Below are positions 15,458 through 23,388 of a stretch of 41,023 bases of DNA, piece by piece. The DNA lies in contig JAAERN010000124.1 in NCBI GenBank assembly GCA_024230295.1, positions 1 to 41,023 of the forward strand, read 5' to 3'. The notes under the pieces were generated by a model. That model searched no databases, was not told the origin of the DNA, and saw only the letters and a program-made list of their open reading frames with translations. The position numbers were made by a program, and so were the translations under genes. Position 1 is the first letter of the stretch; every line of letters begins with the position of its first letter. The DNA is from Planctomycetota bacterium (lineage in GTDB: Bacteria; Planctomycetota; Phycisphaerae; Phycisphaerales; SM1A02).

Positions 15458-15548
15458 TGAGGCATCTCCTTGCACGGATGGCACCACCTGCCACGCCAGC
15501 CATGCTATCCGGACAGTGGGGCATGGTGGTATCGGCTACGCTTGCGGG

Positions 15549-16073
15549 ATGCCTCCATTCAGGATTGGGCACGGTTACGATTTGCATCGCCTTGAACCCC
15601 TCGAGCCCGAGGGCCGGGGCAGGCCATGTGTGCTTGGGGGGATCCAATTCGATCACCCGGCGGGCCCTGTCGGCCACTCTGATGGCGATGCGGTTCTGCA
15701 TGCTGTGACTGACGCCTTGCTTGGAGCAATCGGGGAACCGGACATCGGGCAACTCTTCCCGGACACCGATCCGCAGCACGAGGGCCAGAACAGCGTCATT
15801 TTTCTGCACGAGGCCGTTCGCAGGATCACCACGAGGGGGTTCCGGCTTGGAAACCTCGATATCACGGTTATCTGTGAGCGGCCGAAAATCGGTCCTCGGC
15901 GGGACGAGATGTGCACGCACCTTGCTTCGCTGCTCGGGTGCGATCGGGCGGATGTCAACATCAAGGGGAAGACTCATGAAGGCGTCGATGCGGTGGGCGA
16001 GGGCCGGGCGATTGAAGTTCATGTCGTGGTGATGCTTGTCTCAGCGGATGCTGATGCGAAGGATGGATCATGA
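15549..16073 (+). CDS. ispF: 2-C-methyl-D-erythritol 2,4-cyclodiphosphate synthase
   Basis: The 174-residue product is a full-length IspF, catalysing formation of MEcPP in the non-mevalonate isoprenoid pathway. The zinc site is visible: 'RIGHGYDLHRL' (Asp11, His13) and 'GPVGHSDGDAVLHAVTDALL' (His43). 'GEPDIGQLFPDTDP' and 'VNIKGKTHEGVDAVGEGRAIEVH' are typical family blocks, the latter with the Thr of the active site. The ATG at 15549 starts directly before the first strand; the frame upstream of it belongs to the opposite-strand lipoprotein region. The stop overlaps the next ATG by 4 bases (ATGA). No ispD is adjacent. Confidence 0.96.
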   Translation: MPPFRIGHGYDLHRLEPLEPEGRGRPCVLGGIQFDHPAGPVGHSDGDAVLHAVTDALLGAIGEPDIGQLFPDTDPQHEGQNSVIFLHEAVRRITTRGFRLGNLDITVICERPKIGPRRDEMCTHLASLLGCDRADVNIKGKTHEGVDAVGEGRAIEVHVVVMLVSADADAKDGS

Positions 16074-16858
16074 CGATTCTTCTGATGCTGTGCACCGCCG
16101 CTGTGATCCTGCTTGGCAATCAGTCCGAGCAGCCGATCTCTCCTGTCCACGAAGCACTCGACTCGATCGAGCGGGCAGGCGAGGATCTTCACGCCTTTAC
16201 CGCAGATGTGGCCTACCGAAAAGATGATGCGCTCCTCGGTGGCGGAGAACTGCGAACGGGTTCGATGGTCTACGACACGAATCCCGAAGCCTCGCCGCGA
16301 CTTGCGGTCAACTTCGACTACCGCATTGATCTTGGGAGCAATGAACGGCGTGCCGAGCACAAGCAGTTGATCTTTGACGGCGGCTGGCTGGTCGAGCGTG
16401 ACGAGGCGGCCAGACAATTTATCAAGCGACAGATTGTTCGCCCCGGAGACATGGCCGATCCGATGCGACTTGGTGGACCCTTCCCGCTTCCGATTGGGCA
16501 GAAGCGGGAGGATGTGCTGCGAACCTTTACGGTGACCAAGCTCGATCCTCCGCCGGATCATTTTGCGGTTCCAAAGTCCGAAGCGTTGAAACTCATCGGG
16601 CTGCATCTTGTCCCTCGGGAAGGGTCAGAGGAATCGGAAGATTGGGCGAGTATCGACTTGTGGTACGACCTCGCTACATGGCTTCCAATCGGTGTCATTG
16701 CGACGGAAGTCAATGGAGATCAACGGAGGATCCGGCTGACCAAGGCCAAACTCCACGATGTGCTGCCGGAGGCATCGGAGTCATTGCTCTCTATTGAAGT
16801 GCCGAGCGATGGATGGTCAGTAGATGTTCAACCGTGGGTCGAGACTCAGGATCCCTGA
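16070..16858 (+). CDS. LolA-like outer-membrane lipoprotein carrier family protein
   Basis: The 262-residue product starts with a hydrophobic export signal ('MTILLMLCTAAVILLG'). It continues with the LolA/LolB-like beta pattern: 'LHAFTADVAYRKDDALLGGG', 'LAVNFDYRIDLG', 'HKQLIFDGGWLVERDEAARQ', and a late 'LWYDLATWLPIGVIATEVNG' strand like that used in LolA to describe the lipid-binding half-barrel. It probably carries or senses lipids or lipoproteins in the periplasm, but many planctomycete members are unstudied. Translation is coupled to ispF through ATGA. It ends convergently with the SDR gene, overlapping it by 13 bases. Confidence 0.7.
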   Translation: MTILLMLCTAAVILLGNQSEQPISPVHEALDSIERAGEDLHAFTADVAYRKDDALLGGGELRTGSMVYDTNPEASPRLAVNFDYRIDLGSNERRAEHKQLIFDGGWLVERDEAARQFIKRQIVRPGDMADPMRLGGPFPLPIGQKREDVLRTFTVTKLDPPPDHFAVPKSEALKLIGLHLVPREGSEESEDWASIDLWYDLATWLPIGVIATEVNGDQRRIRLTKAKLHDVLPEASESLLSIEVPSDGWSVDVQPWVETQDP

Positions 16859-17691
16859 CCAGGTACGTCGCTTCGCTCATCCAGCATGCGTTTCATCTGT
16901 CGGTCCATGAGAGTCGGGCGAAGCGTTCGCATGGCTGCGGTGATTCGGACAATCGTACTGGTCCATACTTCAGGCACGGGTTTGCGGAGACACTTGAAGA
17001 TGCTCCGCGCGACTTGCTCGGGACTCTGTCTGAAGAACTTTGGCGTGAGATGTACGCTGGTTCGCTCGGTTGATCGTCCGCTGACTTGGGCCGAAACATC
17101 GAAGAACTCAGTCGTTGTCGTGATGGGATGAATTGTCGAGACGAAAATACCAAACGGCGCCAACTCAAGCCGCATTGCCTGACAGAACAGATCCTGCGCG
17201 GCCTTGGAGGCGGCGTATGCCCCGTGGTAGGGCGGCGAGAACTTTGACACGCACGATGCGCATGCCAGTAAGTGTCCGCCCTCGCGGCGGCCGAGCATAC
17301 GCTCCGCGGCCTCAGTGAGCAGGATGTGCGTGGCGAAGAAGTTGACCTCGAAGATGGATCGAAGTTCTTCTTCTGTTGTGGTGTGTCCCGCCCGATCCAA
17401 GCCACGGCCAGCATTGGCGAAGACCGCCCAGGCTGGCCCAAAGACAGACTCGCCCGCATCCAGAATCTCGGTTGCGTGATTGCCTTGTGTGACATCGGTT
17501 GACACGATATGCGCGCGTCCCCCGGCAGCTTCAATGGACGCCTTCGTGGCCTCAAGCGGTTCGGTTCGCCTTCCAGCAAGAACCACTGGCATTCCGGCTG
17601 CGGCGCAGATCTTCGCCGTTGCCGCGCCAATACCAGTGCCGCCGCCGGTAATGACGATCGGTTTGCCATCGAGTTGCACGCGTCTGGGCAT
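16846..17691 (-). CDS. Short-chain dehydrogenase/reductase
   Basis: The 281-residue product is a classical SDR with the NAD(P) motif 'VITGGGTGIGAATA' (TGxxxGxG) near residue 14, 'VFANAG' for NNAG, and catalytic 'YAASK' with a Ser 13 residues before the Tyr (in 'LLACASCVS'). 'AGRRTEPL' after the second strand suggests NADP(H) preference through its Arg residues. The substrate is unknown. Its ATG (17691) is one base beyond the carboxylase stop, so it is translationally linked and may act on an acyl-CoA or lipid intermediate; that is inference. The frame upstream to 17814 overlaps the carboxylase gene and is rejected as start. Confidence 0.85.
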   Translation of the reverse strand: MPRRVQLDGKPIVITGGGTGIGAATAKICAAAGMPVVLAGRRTEPLEATKASIEAAGGRAHIVSTDVTQGNHATEILDAGESVFGPAWAVFANAGRGLDRAGHTTTEEELRSIFEVNFFATHILLTEAAERMLGRREGGHLLACASCVSKFSPPYHGAYAASKAAQDLFCQAMRLELAPFGIFVSTIHPITTTTEFFDVSAQVSGRSTERTSVHLTPKFFRQSPEQVARSIFKCLRKPVPEVWTSTIVRITAAMRTLRPTLMDRQMKRMLDERSDVPGQGS

Positions 17692-17692
17692 G

Positions 17693-19330
17693 TCAGGTTT
17701 GCAGCACGCCGGTCTGGTATGTGCCCTCAATTGGGAAGGTCGAAGCGATCTGGAGGGCGGCTGCCAGTTCGTCGCGGGTGTGGTGCGGCTCGATGATGCG
17801 ATCGACCCAGCCACGGGCCGCGCCGTAGCGAATGTCCTGCTGGGTGTCGTATGACTCCGTGATGGCCGCGAGCAATTCTTCTCTTGCCTGCTCGTCCACT
17901 TCTTCGCCTCGGCGTTTGCGAGCGGCCAGATCGATTTGAAGCAGCGTACTCGCGGCGATCTGGGCGCCCATGACCGCGCATCGGCTGCTGGGCCAAGCGA
18001 GCGTCAGGAACGGATCAAACGCGCGGCCGCACATAGCGTAGTTCCCGGCACCGTACGAGCCGCCGGTGATCAAACTGATCTTCGGCACAATGCTGTTGCT
18101 CATCGCGTTGACCATCTTGGCGCCGCTTCGGATGATTCCAGCTTGCTCGCTATCCCGGCCGACCATGAAGCCGGTAGTGTCGTGAACGAAGATGAGCGGA
18201 ATGTGCTTCTGGTTGCAGTCCATGATGAACCGCGCCGCTTTGTCGGCACTTTCGGCATAGATGACGGCTGGCATGTTGACGGCACGCGAAGGTCCGTCCT
18301 TGCCTCCGGGCATGACGCGGTTGGTGAGTTTTCGTTGGTTCGCGACGATTCCGCATGGCCAGCCATTGATTCTGGCGTAGCCACAGACGATTGATTCGCC
18401 GAACTCTGATCGGTACTCGTTCCATGAGTGTTCATCAACGACGCTGGCGAGCACGTCAACGACGTCGTACTGATCGCGAGGTTCGCTGGAGAAGACTTCA
18501 TAGATGTGATCAGGTTCGACCGCAGGAGGCGCCGACTCAATCGGTGCATCCTGCATCGGCGGCGTCTTCATGTCGGCCATCATCAAATCGCGGACCCGCT
18601 TGAGACACTGTTCATCGTCGGGTTCGCGGTAGTCGACCGTGCCGGATATTGAGGCGTGCATTTCAGCGCCTCCGAGGTCTTCGCTCTCGACATTCTGGCC
18701 GATGGCCGCTTTAACAAGTGCGGGTCCAGCCAGATAAAGTCCACTGCCCTCGGTCATCAACAGGACATCGCACAGAACCGGGAGGTAGCCGCCGCCGGCG
18801 ACACAGTTGCCCATGATGGCGGCGATTTGGGGAATGCCCTTTGCGGAAATGACCGCATTGTTGCGAAACACGCGGCCGAAGTCATCGGTGTCCGGGAACA
18901 CATCTTCCTGAAGTGGAAGAAACACACCGGCCGAGTCAACGAGGTAGATGAGCGGCAGCCGAGCGCGTTCTGCGATTGTCTGCGCGCGAATGATCTTCTT
19001 GCACGTCATTGGGAAGAACGCGCCAGCCTTCACGGTCGCGTCATTGGCGACGATCATGGTCATGCGGCCGCCGACGGGAGCGATGGTCGTGACGACCGAC
19101 GCGCCAGGCGCACCGCCGTACTTCTGATACATGCCGTGAGCTGCGAAGAGCCCGCACTCGAATCGATGACCACCCGGATCAATGAGATGTTCGATTCGCT
19201 CGCGGGCGGTCAGGCGGCCGTGCCGGTGTTGTCTTTCGATTCCCTTGGCGCCACCGCCCTCACGGATTGTTTCCGCTTCAGCGATGTACTCCGTGGTGCT
19301 CTGGCGAAGATCGGATGTCGTCGTACTCAT
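17693..19330 (-). CDS. Acyl-CoA carboxylase carboxyltransferase (beta) subunit, methylcrotonyl-CoA carboxylase-like
   Basis: The 545-residue product is a biotin-dependent carboxyltransferase with N- and C-terminal crotonase-like halves. 'GRLTARERIEHLIDPG', 'LPLIYLVDSAGVFLPLQEDV', 'NCVAGGGYLPVLCDVLLM', 'LAGPALVKAAIGQ', 'DTTGFMVGRDSEQAG', 'GGSYGAGNYAMCGRAFDP' and 'AWPSSRCAVMG' follow the methylcrotonyl-CoA carboxylase beta pattern more closely than propionyl-CoA carboxylase. Geranyl-CoA carboxylase cannot be excluded. The biotin carboxylase/carrier subunit is not in the window. The gene starts 23 bases after the CBS-domain gene and leads directly into an SDR. Leucine or isoprenoid degradation is the likely setting. 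Confidence 0.9.
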   Translation of the reverse strand: MSTTTSDLRQSTTEYIAEAETIREGGGAKGIERQHRHGRLTARERIEHLIDPGGHRFECGLFAAHGMYQKYGGAPGASVVTTIAPVGGRMTMIVANDATVKAGAFFPMTCKKIIRAQTIAERARLPLIYLVDSAGVFLPLQEDVFPDTDDFGRVFRNNAVISAKGIPQIAAIMGNCVAGGGYLPVLCDVLLMTEGSGLYLAGPALVKAAIGQNVESEDLGGAEMHASISGTVDYREPDDEQCLKRVRDLMMADMKTPPMQDAPIESAPPAVEPDHIYEVFSSEPRDQYDVVDVLASVVDEHSWNEYRSEFGESIVCGYARINGWPCGIVANQRKLTNRVMPGGKDGPSRAVNMPAVIYAESADKAARFIMDCNQKHIPLIFVHDTTGFMVGRDSEQAGIIRSGAKMVNAMSNSIVPKISLITGGSYGAGNYAMCGRAFDPFLTLAWPSSRCAVMGAQIAASTLLQIDLAARKRRGEEVDEQAREELLAAITESYDTQQDIRYGAARGWVDRIIEPHHTRDELAAALQIASTFPIEGTYQTGVLQT

Positions 19331-19353
19331 TGAGCGTCAGGATAGCAGGCCCC

Positions 19354-20625
19354 TCACGATGCCCCTTTGCTGACACGCAAGCGGGTGACATGCGTCGGCT
19401 CCGCGGCCAGAACCGTGAAGGCGAGGTCATACTCTTCGAGTGTTTCACCCGCCTCGGGGACGCGGCCGACCCTCGCGGTAAACCAACCGCCGATCGTGTC
19501 ATATTCATCGTCTTCGGGGAGGACGGAGCCGAGTGTCTCGTTAAAGTCATCGATGTGGAATCGACCGTCGACCTCCCACGTGTTGGCCTCGACCTCGACG
19601 AGTTCGGGTTCATCGTCCTCGTCATCGCCCTCGTGCTCATCGTAGATCTCGCCAACGATTTCCTCGAGTACATCCTCGATCGTTGCCAGGCCGGCCGTGC
19701 CCCCATACTCATCAACCACGATTGCCATATGGACCTCTGCCTTCTGAAAATCTGCCAGCAGATCGGCAACGGGCTTGGTCTCTGGAACGACAATCGGCCG
19801 TCTCAGCAGCGGAGCCAGCGTGAATGATGAGGCGTCCTGCCCCAGGAACGGGATGAGATCCTTGACATAGAGAATGCCCGCAATGTGATCAAGATCTTCC
19901 TTATAGACCGGGATGCGAGAGTGCCCGGCCTCGAGGATGAAGGCCTTGATTGCTGCAAGATCATCGGTCAACTCGATGCCTTCGATCTCGGTTCGCGGTG
20001 TCATGACTTCGCCGACATCGGTGGAGGTGAAGTCGACCACGTTCTCAAGTAGCGTGGCAGCTCCTTCGGCTAATTCACCTTCTCGCTGCTTGGCCTCGAT
20101 GCTTCGAAGGAGCTCGGCTTCGGCTTCGCCGGTTCGACCGTTTCCATGGGCATGCTCGCCCGCCAATCGGCGAATGACCTCGTTGAAGAAGCGGGAGATC
20201 CAAGCAAGGATGGGAGAAACTGCTGCGGCAAACCGTATGAGCGGGAGGCTCCCTCGGAGGAGCGCGTCGCCAGCCCAGCGGGCGATGGCCGGAGCGAGGA
20301 TGGCGTCTGCGATCCAGATGAGCACAGCAGCGGCGATCGATCCGCCGAGCATTCGACCAGGCCAGTCGGAGACGGCTGATTGATCCCATCCGACGATTGC
20401 CCCGAGCCAGATGGCGAGAAAGACGAGGATCAGCGCGATTCGGGCGAGTGAGAGCAAGTCTGCGGCGGCGTCGAACCGTGGCAGGAGTGCATCGCGGAGC
20501 GTGGCTCGGCCGGCGCGTTCTAGGTGTTCACAGAGCGCGGTCCGGGGGCCGTTGCGTAGCGCGCGATCAATGGCGGCGAGCCAAATAGCGACAGCGAGCA
20601 CAAGAAGAGATGCGAATGTGATCAT
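19354..20625 (-). CDS. CorC/HlyC-type CBS-domain membrane transporter
   Basis: This 423-residue protein has an N-terminal membrane region with helices at about 3-20, 55-80, 90-115 and 125-150 (DUF21-like, weakly conserved). A CBS pair follows at about 195-325 ('VGEVMTPRTEIEGIELTDD', 'AGHSRIPVYKEDLDHIAGIL', 'MAIVVDEYGGTAGLATIED'). A poly-acidic loop (about 330-345) leads to a C-terminal CorC/HlyC domain ('WEVDGRFHIDDFNETLG', 'YDTIGGWFTARVGRVPEAG'). The family is linked to Mg/Co efflux and is often called hemolysin-like. Its position right after ybeY with a 4-base overlap (20622-20625) is the arrangement common across bacteria. Confidence 0.88.
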   Translation of the reverse strand: MITFASLLVLAVAIWLAAIDRALRNGPRTALCEHLERAGRATLRDALLPRFDAAADLLSLARIALILVFLAIWLGAIVGWDQSAVSDWPGRMLGGSIAAAVLIWIADAILAPAIARWAGDALLRGSLPLIRFAAAVSPILAWISRFFNEVIRRLAGEHAHGNGRTGEAEAELLRSIEAKQREGELAEGAATLLENVVDFTSTDVGEVMTPRTEIEGIELTDDLAAIKAFILEAGHSRIPVYKEDLDHIAGILYVKDLIPFLGQDASSFTLAPLLRRPIVVPETKPVADLLADFQKAEVHMAIVVDEYGGTAGLATIEDVLEEIVGEIYDEHEGDDEDDEPELVEVEANTWEVDGRFHIDDFNETLGSVLPEDDEYDTIGGWFTARVGRVPEAGETLEEYDLAFTVLAAEPTHVTRLRVSKGAS

Positions 20626-21185
20626 GCTTCACCGCCATCGGTTGTATAGATCGCCGCCAATCCGATCGCTCGGAGGAGACGATCTTCTTCCCGGTGCATG
20701 GCCGCTGAGGCCTGATCATCGTGATCATCGAAACCGCAGCAATGCAGCAGTCCATGAACCGCATAGAGCAGGAGTTCCTCATCGGCCGTGTGATCACGCG
20801 TCATAGCGGCTCGTTCGGCCTCATCGAGGCACACCGCCATATCGACTTCAAGTGGACCTTCGGTGTCCGACTCAAAGGTAATGACGTCAGTGGTCGAGTT
20901 CTGGTTGTGCCAACGCAGGTGCAGTTCGCACATCTCTGGGTCGCCGACGATCTTGATTCCGATTCGGGTGATCTTACGAGTGAGTTTTGCGGCGATCTTG
21001 GCGATGCGCTGCGTCAGCAGATCAGTGCGATCCGATGCAAAGCAGTCGGACTGGATCAAGATCTCGGTGGGTGTTGGTGTGGGGCGATCGGCAGGTTCGG
21101 GGGGGCCGTCGCCCTCGGCCGACGAGCCAGGCTCGTCTGTGTCATCACAGTCCCGCGTGGGCTGCGATATGCAGTCGGTATTCAT
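20622..21185 (-). CDS. ybeY: Endoribonuclease YbeY
   Basis: The 187-residue product has the YbeY metal site 'LLYAVHGLLHCCGFDDHDD' near the C-terminus, preceded by 'MCELHLRWHNQNSTTDVITF' (the NxxxRxxxxxTDVLSFP-type block). YbeY is involved in 16S rRNA 3'-end maturation and ribosome quality control. The metal motif reads HxxxHxxxFDDH, with one more residue before the third His than the common HGxLHLxGYDH. An acidic and Pro-rich N-terminal extension of about 40 residues is unusual for the family. The ATG at 21185 is used; a longer frame to 21302 would run through palindromes and into nuoF. Confidence 0.88.
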   Translation of the reverse strand: MNTDCISQPTRDCDDTDEPGSSAEGDGPPEPADRPTPTPTEILIQSDCFASDRTDLLTQRIAKIAAKLTRKITRIGIKIVGDPEMCELHLRWHNQNSTTDVITFESDTEGPLEVDMAVCLDEAERAAMTRDHTADEELLLYAVHGLLHCCGFDDHDDQASAAMHREEDRLLRAIGLAAIYTTDGGEA

Positions 21186-21232
21186 TGGTGTGTCAGGTCG
21201 CCGCCGTTGCGGGACGTGTGCTCCTCTTTCAA

Positions 21233-21266
21233 GCCCGCCTTCCGGGCGAGCAGGCTGGCTCAGCCT
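21233..21266. repeat. Pair of short palindromes between nuoF and ybeY
   Basis: GCCCG-CCTTC-CGGGC (21233-21247) and AGGCTG-GCT-CAGCCT (21252-21266) form two adjacent hairpins in the 113-base gap. There is no good T-run, so this may be a dispersed repetitive palindrome (REP-like) or an RNA processing or attenuation site inside a long transcript. Confidence 0.4.
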
Positions 21267-21298
21267 ACCTTCCGCTTCGGTCCTAGGCCAACTTGTTT

Positions 21299-22645
21299 TC
21301 AAGATGTGGCTGTGAGTACGCCTGTAGTGCCTCGAATACGGGCTTCGAACTCGCTTCGGAACTTCTTGACGATTGTGCTGACGGCCCAGTTTGTGCCGTC
21401 CGCAAGCCCGCAGATCGTCGTGCCTTGCATGCTTCCCATCGACCCAGCCACCTCCACGAGCAGGTCAAGGTCCGCCGGCTTCGCTTCGCCTTGTTCAATC
21501 TTCACGAGCAGTTTATAGACCCACTGCGATCCTTCGCGGCAGGGGGTGCACTGGCCGCATGATTCATTCTTGAAGAAGCGGGCGATGTTGCGAGCAACCA
21601 TCACCATATCGGTGCCTTCGTCGAACATGGTCGGGCAGGCTGTGCCGAGTCCCATGATTCCGTTCTTGCGGCCGATGTCAAAGTCGAGTTCGGCGCCAAA
21701 CTCGTTTTGATCGAGCACGCCCATGCTCACGCCGCCTGGAATCGAAGCCTTGTAGGCGCGGCCGGACTTTATGCCCTGGCAGTAGTCCTCGCGTTCAATG
21801 AGTTCGTTGAGTGGCGCGCCGAGACCGATTTCATAGACGCCGGGCCGATTGACGTGTCCGGATACGCCGACGAGTTTGGTTCCAAATGAAGCCGGTTGGC
21901 CGATCGTCGATTCGACGCCGATCGACGTCCACCAGTCGGCCCCGCGCTCGACGATGTGCGGCACGGCTGCGAGCGTCTCGACATTGTTGACGATGGTTGG
22001 TCTGCCAAAGAGCCCTTCGATTGCGGGAAATGGGGGCTTCAAACGCGGCCAGCCACGCTTACCCTCGACTGCTTCGAGCAGCGCTGTTTCTTCGCCACAG
22101 ATATAAGCGCCGGCGCCGCGGTGCAAGTGGCACTCGACTGCAAAGTCAGTTGCACCGCCAAGCAGTCCTTGTGGGCCGAAGATCCCGGCCTCGTACGCTT
22201 CGCGGATGGCCTGTTTCATGACCTTGGCCTGATGTCGATACTCGCCGCGGATAAAGAAGTAAGCCGTATCCAGGCGGCATGCCCAGCAGGCAATGGCGAT
22301 GCCCTCGATGATCTGGTGCGGGTCGTAGTCGACAAGAAGACGATCTTTGAACGTGCCTGGCTCGGCCTCGTCGCAGTTGATAGCAAGGTAACGCCGGCCA
22401 CCATCAATCTTGGGCAGAAACCCCCACTTGACGCCGCACGGGAAGCCCGCACCACCGCGGCCACGGAGTTGCGAGTCCTTGACGCACTGAATCACGTCGG
22501 TCGGCTCCATAGAGATAGCCTTGCGGAGCGCTTCATATCCACCGGTGCGGCGATACTGATCCACCGAAATCAATGTTCGCTCGGCCGGGTCGCCCCAGGG
22601 CCATGTCGGGATACGCTTGGTCAAAACCGGCTCAGTCAGAAACAT
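21299..22645 (-). CDS. nuoF: NADH-quinone oxidoreductase subunit F
   Basis: The 448-residue product has the NADH-binding 'LRGRGGAGFPCGVKWGF', the FMN-site 'GAGAYICGEETALLEAVEGK' and the 4Fe-4S N3 ligands in 'ESCGQCTPCREGSQW', with a fourth Cys in 'GTTICGLADGTNW'. NuoF takes electrons from NADH in the peripheral arm of complex I. The ATG at 22645 gives 'MFLTEPVLTKRIPTWPWG', a normal planctomycete/deltaproteobacterial-type start. The longer frame to 22741 overlaps the small ORF. It overlaps the small ORF's end by 14 bases. Confidence 0.96.
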   Translation of the reverse strand: MFLTEPVLTKRIPTWPWGDPAERTLISVDQYRRTGGYEALRKAISMEPTDVIQCVKDSQLRGRGGAGFPCGVKWGFLPKIDGGRRYLAINCDEAEPGTFKDRLLVDYDPHQIIEGIAIACWACRLDTAYFFIRGEYRHQAKVMKQAIREAYEAGIFGPQGLLGGATDFAVECHLHRGAGAYICGEETALLEAVEGKRGWPRLKPPFPAIEGLFGRPTIVNNVETLAAVPHIVERGADWWTSIGVESTIGQPASFGTKLVGVSGHVNRPGVYEIGLGAPLNELIEREDYCQGIKSGRAYKASIPGGVSMGVLDQNEFGAELDFDIGRKNGIMGLGTACPTMFDEGTDMVMVARNIARFFKNESCGQCTPCREGSQWVYKLLVKIEQGEAKPADLDLLVEVAGSMGSMQGTTICGLADGTNWAVSTIVKKFRSEFEARIRGTTGVLTATS

Positions 22646-22853
22646 TTTGGTTGTTCCTCGGCTCCTGCCCCGTGGGCAGCTCGATCTCGTCGATGGTGGT
22701 CCGCCGAAGCGTAACCCCGTTCTCAGTTCGTTCCTCAACACGCCGCGAGATCTCCTCGCGGTCAGCGTCGGCGGGCGTACGGATGCCCTTGATGATTTCG
22801 CCGGCGAACTCGCCGAAACACCGCATCAGTGATTTTCGTTTCTTGGCCATCAC
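22632..22853 (-). CDS. Small ORF of unknown function between nuoE and nuoF
   Basis: The 73-residue product starts 'MMAKKRKSLMRCFGEFAGEI' and ends 'EIELPTGQEPRNNQNVSD'. It has a basic N-terminus, an amphipathic helix and a charged, Glu/Arg-rich middle ('ADREEISRRVEERTENG'). Its ATG overlaps the nuoE stop by 4 bases and its own stop overlaps nuoF by 14 bases, so it sits exactly in the reading order of the operon. No cysteines suitable for a cluster and no membrane helix are seen. It may be an assembly or accessory factor of the NADH module; that is inference from position only. Confidence 0.65.
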   Translation of the reverse strand: MMAKKRKSLMRCFGEFAGEIIKGIRTPADADREEISRRVEERTENGVTLRRTTIDEIELPTGQEPRNNQNVSD

Positions 22854-23377
22854 GATGAAAGCCGATCGATCACCTGATCAATCGCCGCAATGGTGAGGTC
22901 ATCGTGGCGATCGTCATCGACGAGCGCGCACGGTGCTGTGTCACACGATCCAAGACACTCAAGGGCAAGCAAGGTGAACTTGCCGTCATCAGTCGTTTCG
23001 TGAGGCTCGATGTCGAGCCGGTTTCGTACGTGGTCGATAATCGCCTGATGACCACATGCCTCACACGCAATTGACTGGCAGATAGCGATCACGTGTTCGC
23101 CTACTGGATGCGTGTGAAACTCCTCGTAGAACGAGGCGGTGTCGAGCACCTGCGAAGCGTCGATCGAGAGGAAGGCGGCGATTTCCTCCATGGCCTGCGG
23201 GGGAATCCATCCGTACTCGCGCTGTACATCATGCAGAATTGGCATGAGGCAGGCGAGTTTGGTTTCATACCTCGGGACGATGACTTCGCGATACCGCGAC
23301 AGCATGTCGGCCGAAAGGTACGGCTCGTTGCGTCGGGGGATCTCCATCGTGGCAGAGGGTTTGACGGTCCAAGCCAT
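22850..23377 (-). CDS. nuoE: NADH-quinone oxidoreductase subunit E
   Basis: The 175-residue thioredoxin-like 2Fe-2S protein has cluster N1a ligands Cys100, Cys105 ('CQSIAC'), Cys141 and Cys145 ('CLGSC'). The N-terminal helical bundle is recognisable through 'LMPILHDVQREYGWIPPQAM' and 'VLDTASFYEEFHTHPVG'. NuoE and NuoF form the NADH dehydrogenase module. The ATG at 23377 follows the nuoD stop by 11 bases; the upstream frame to 23524 overlaps nuoD and is rejected. Confidence 0.95.
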   Translation of the reverse strand: MAWTVKPSATMEIPRRNEPYLSADMLSRYREVIVPRYETKLACLMPILHDVQREYGWIPPQAMEEIAAFLSIDASQVLDTASFYEEFHTHPVGEHVIAICQSIACEACGHQAIIDHVRNRLDIEPHETTDDGKFTLLALECLGSCDTAPCALVDDDRHDDLTIAAIDQVIDRLSS

Positions 23378-23388
23378 CGTGGTGGCTC

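Noticed and set aside
15291-15548. Extension of ispF upstream to 15291
   Set aside because: It is antisense to the lipoprotein signal region and adds 86 residues absent from IspF proteins.
21186-21302. Longer YbeY N-terminus
   Set aside because: It would translate the paired palindromes and reach into nuoF; the ATG at 21185 is sufficient.
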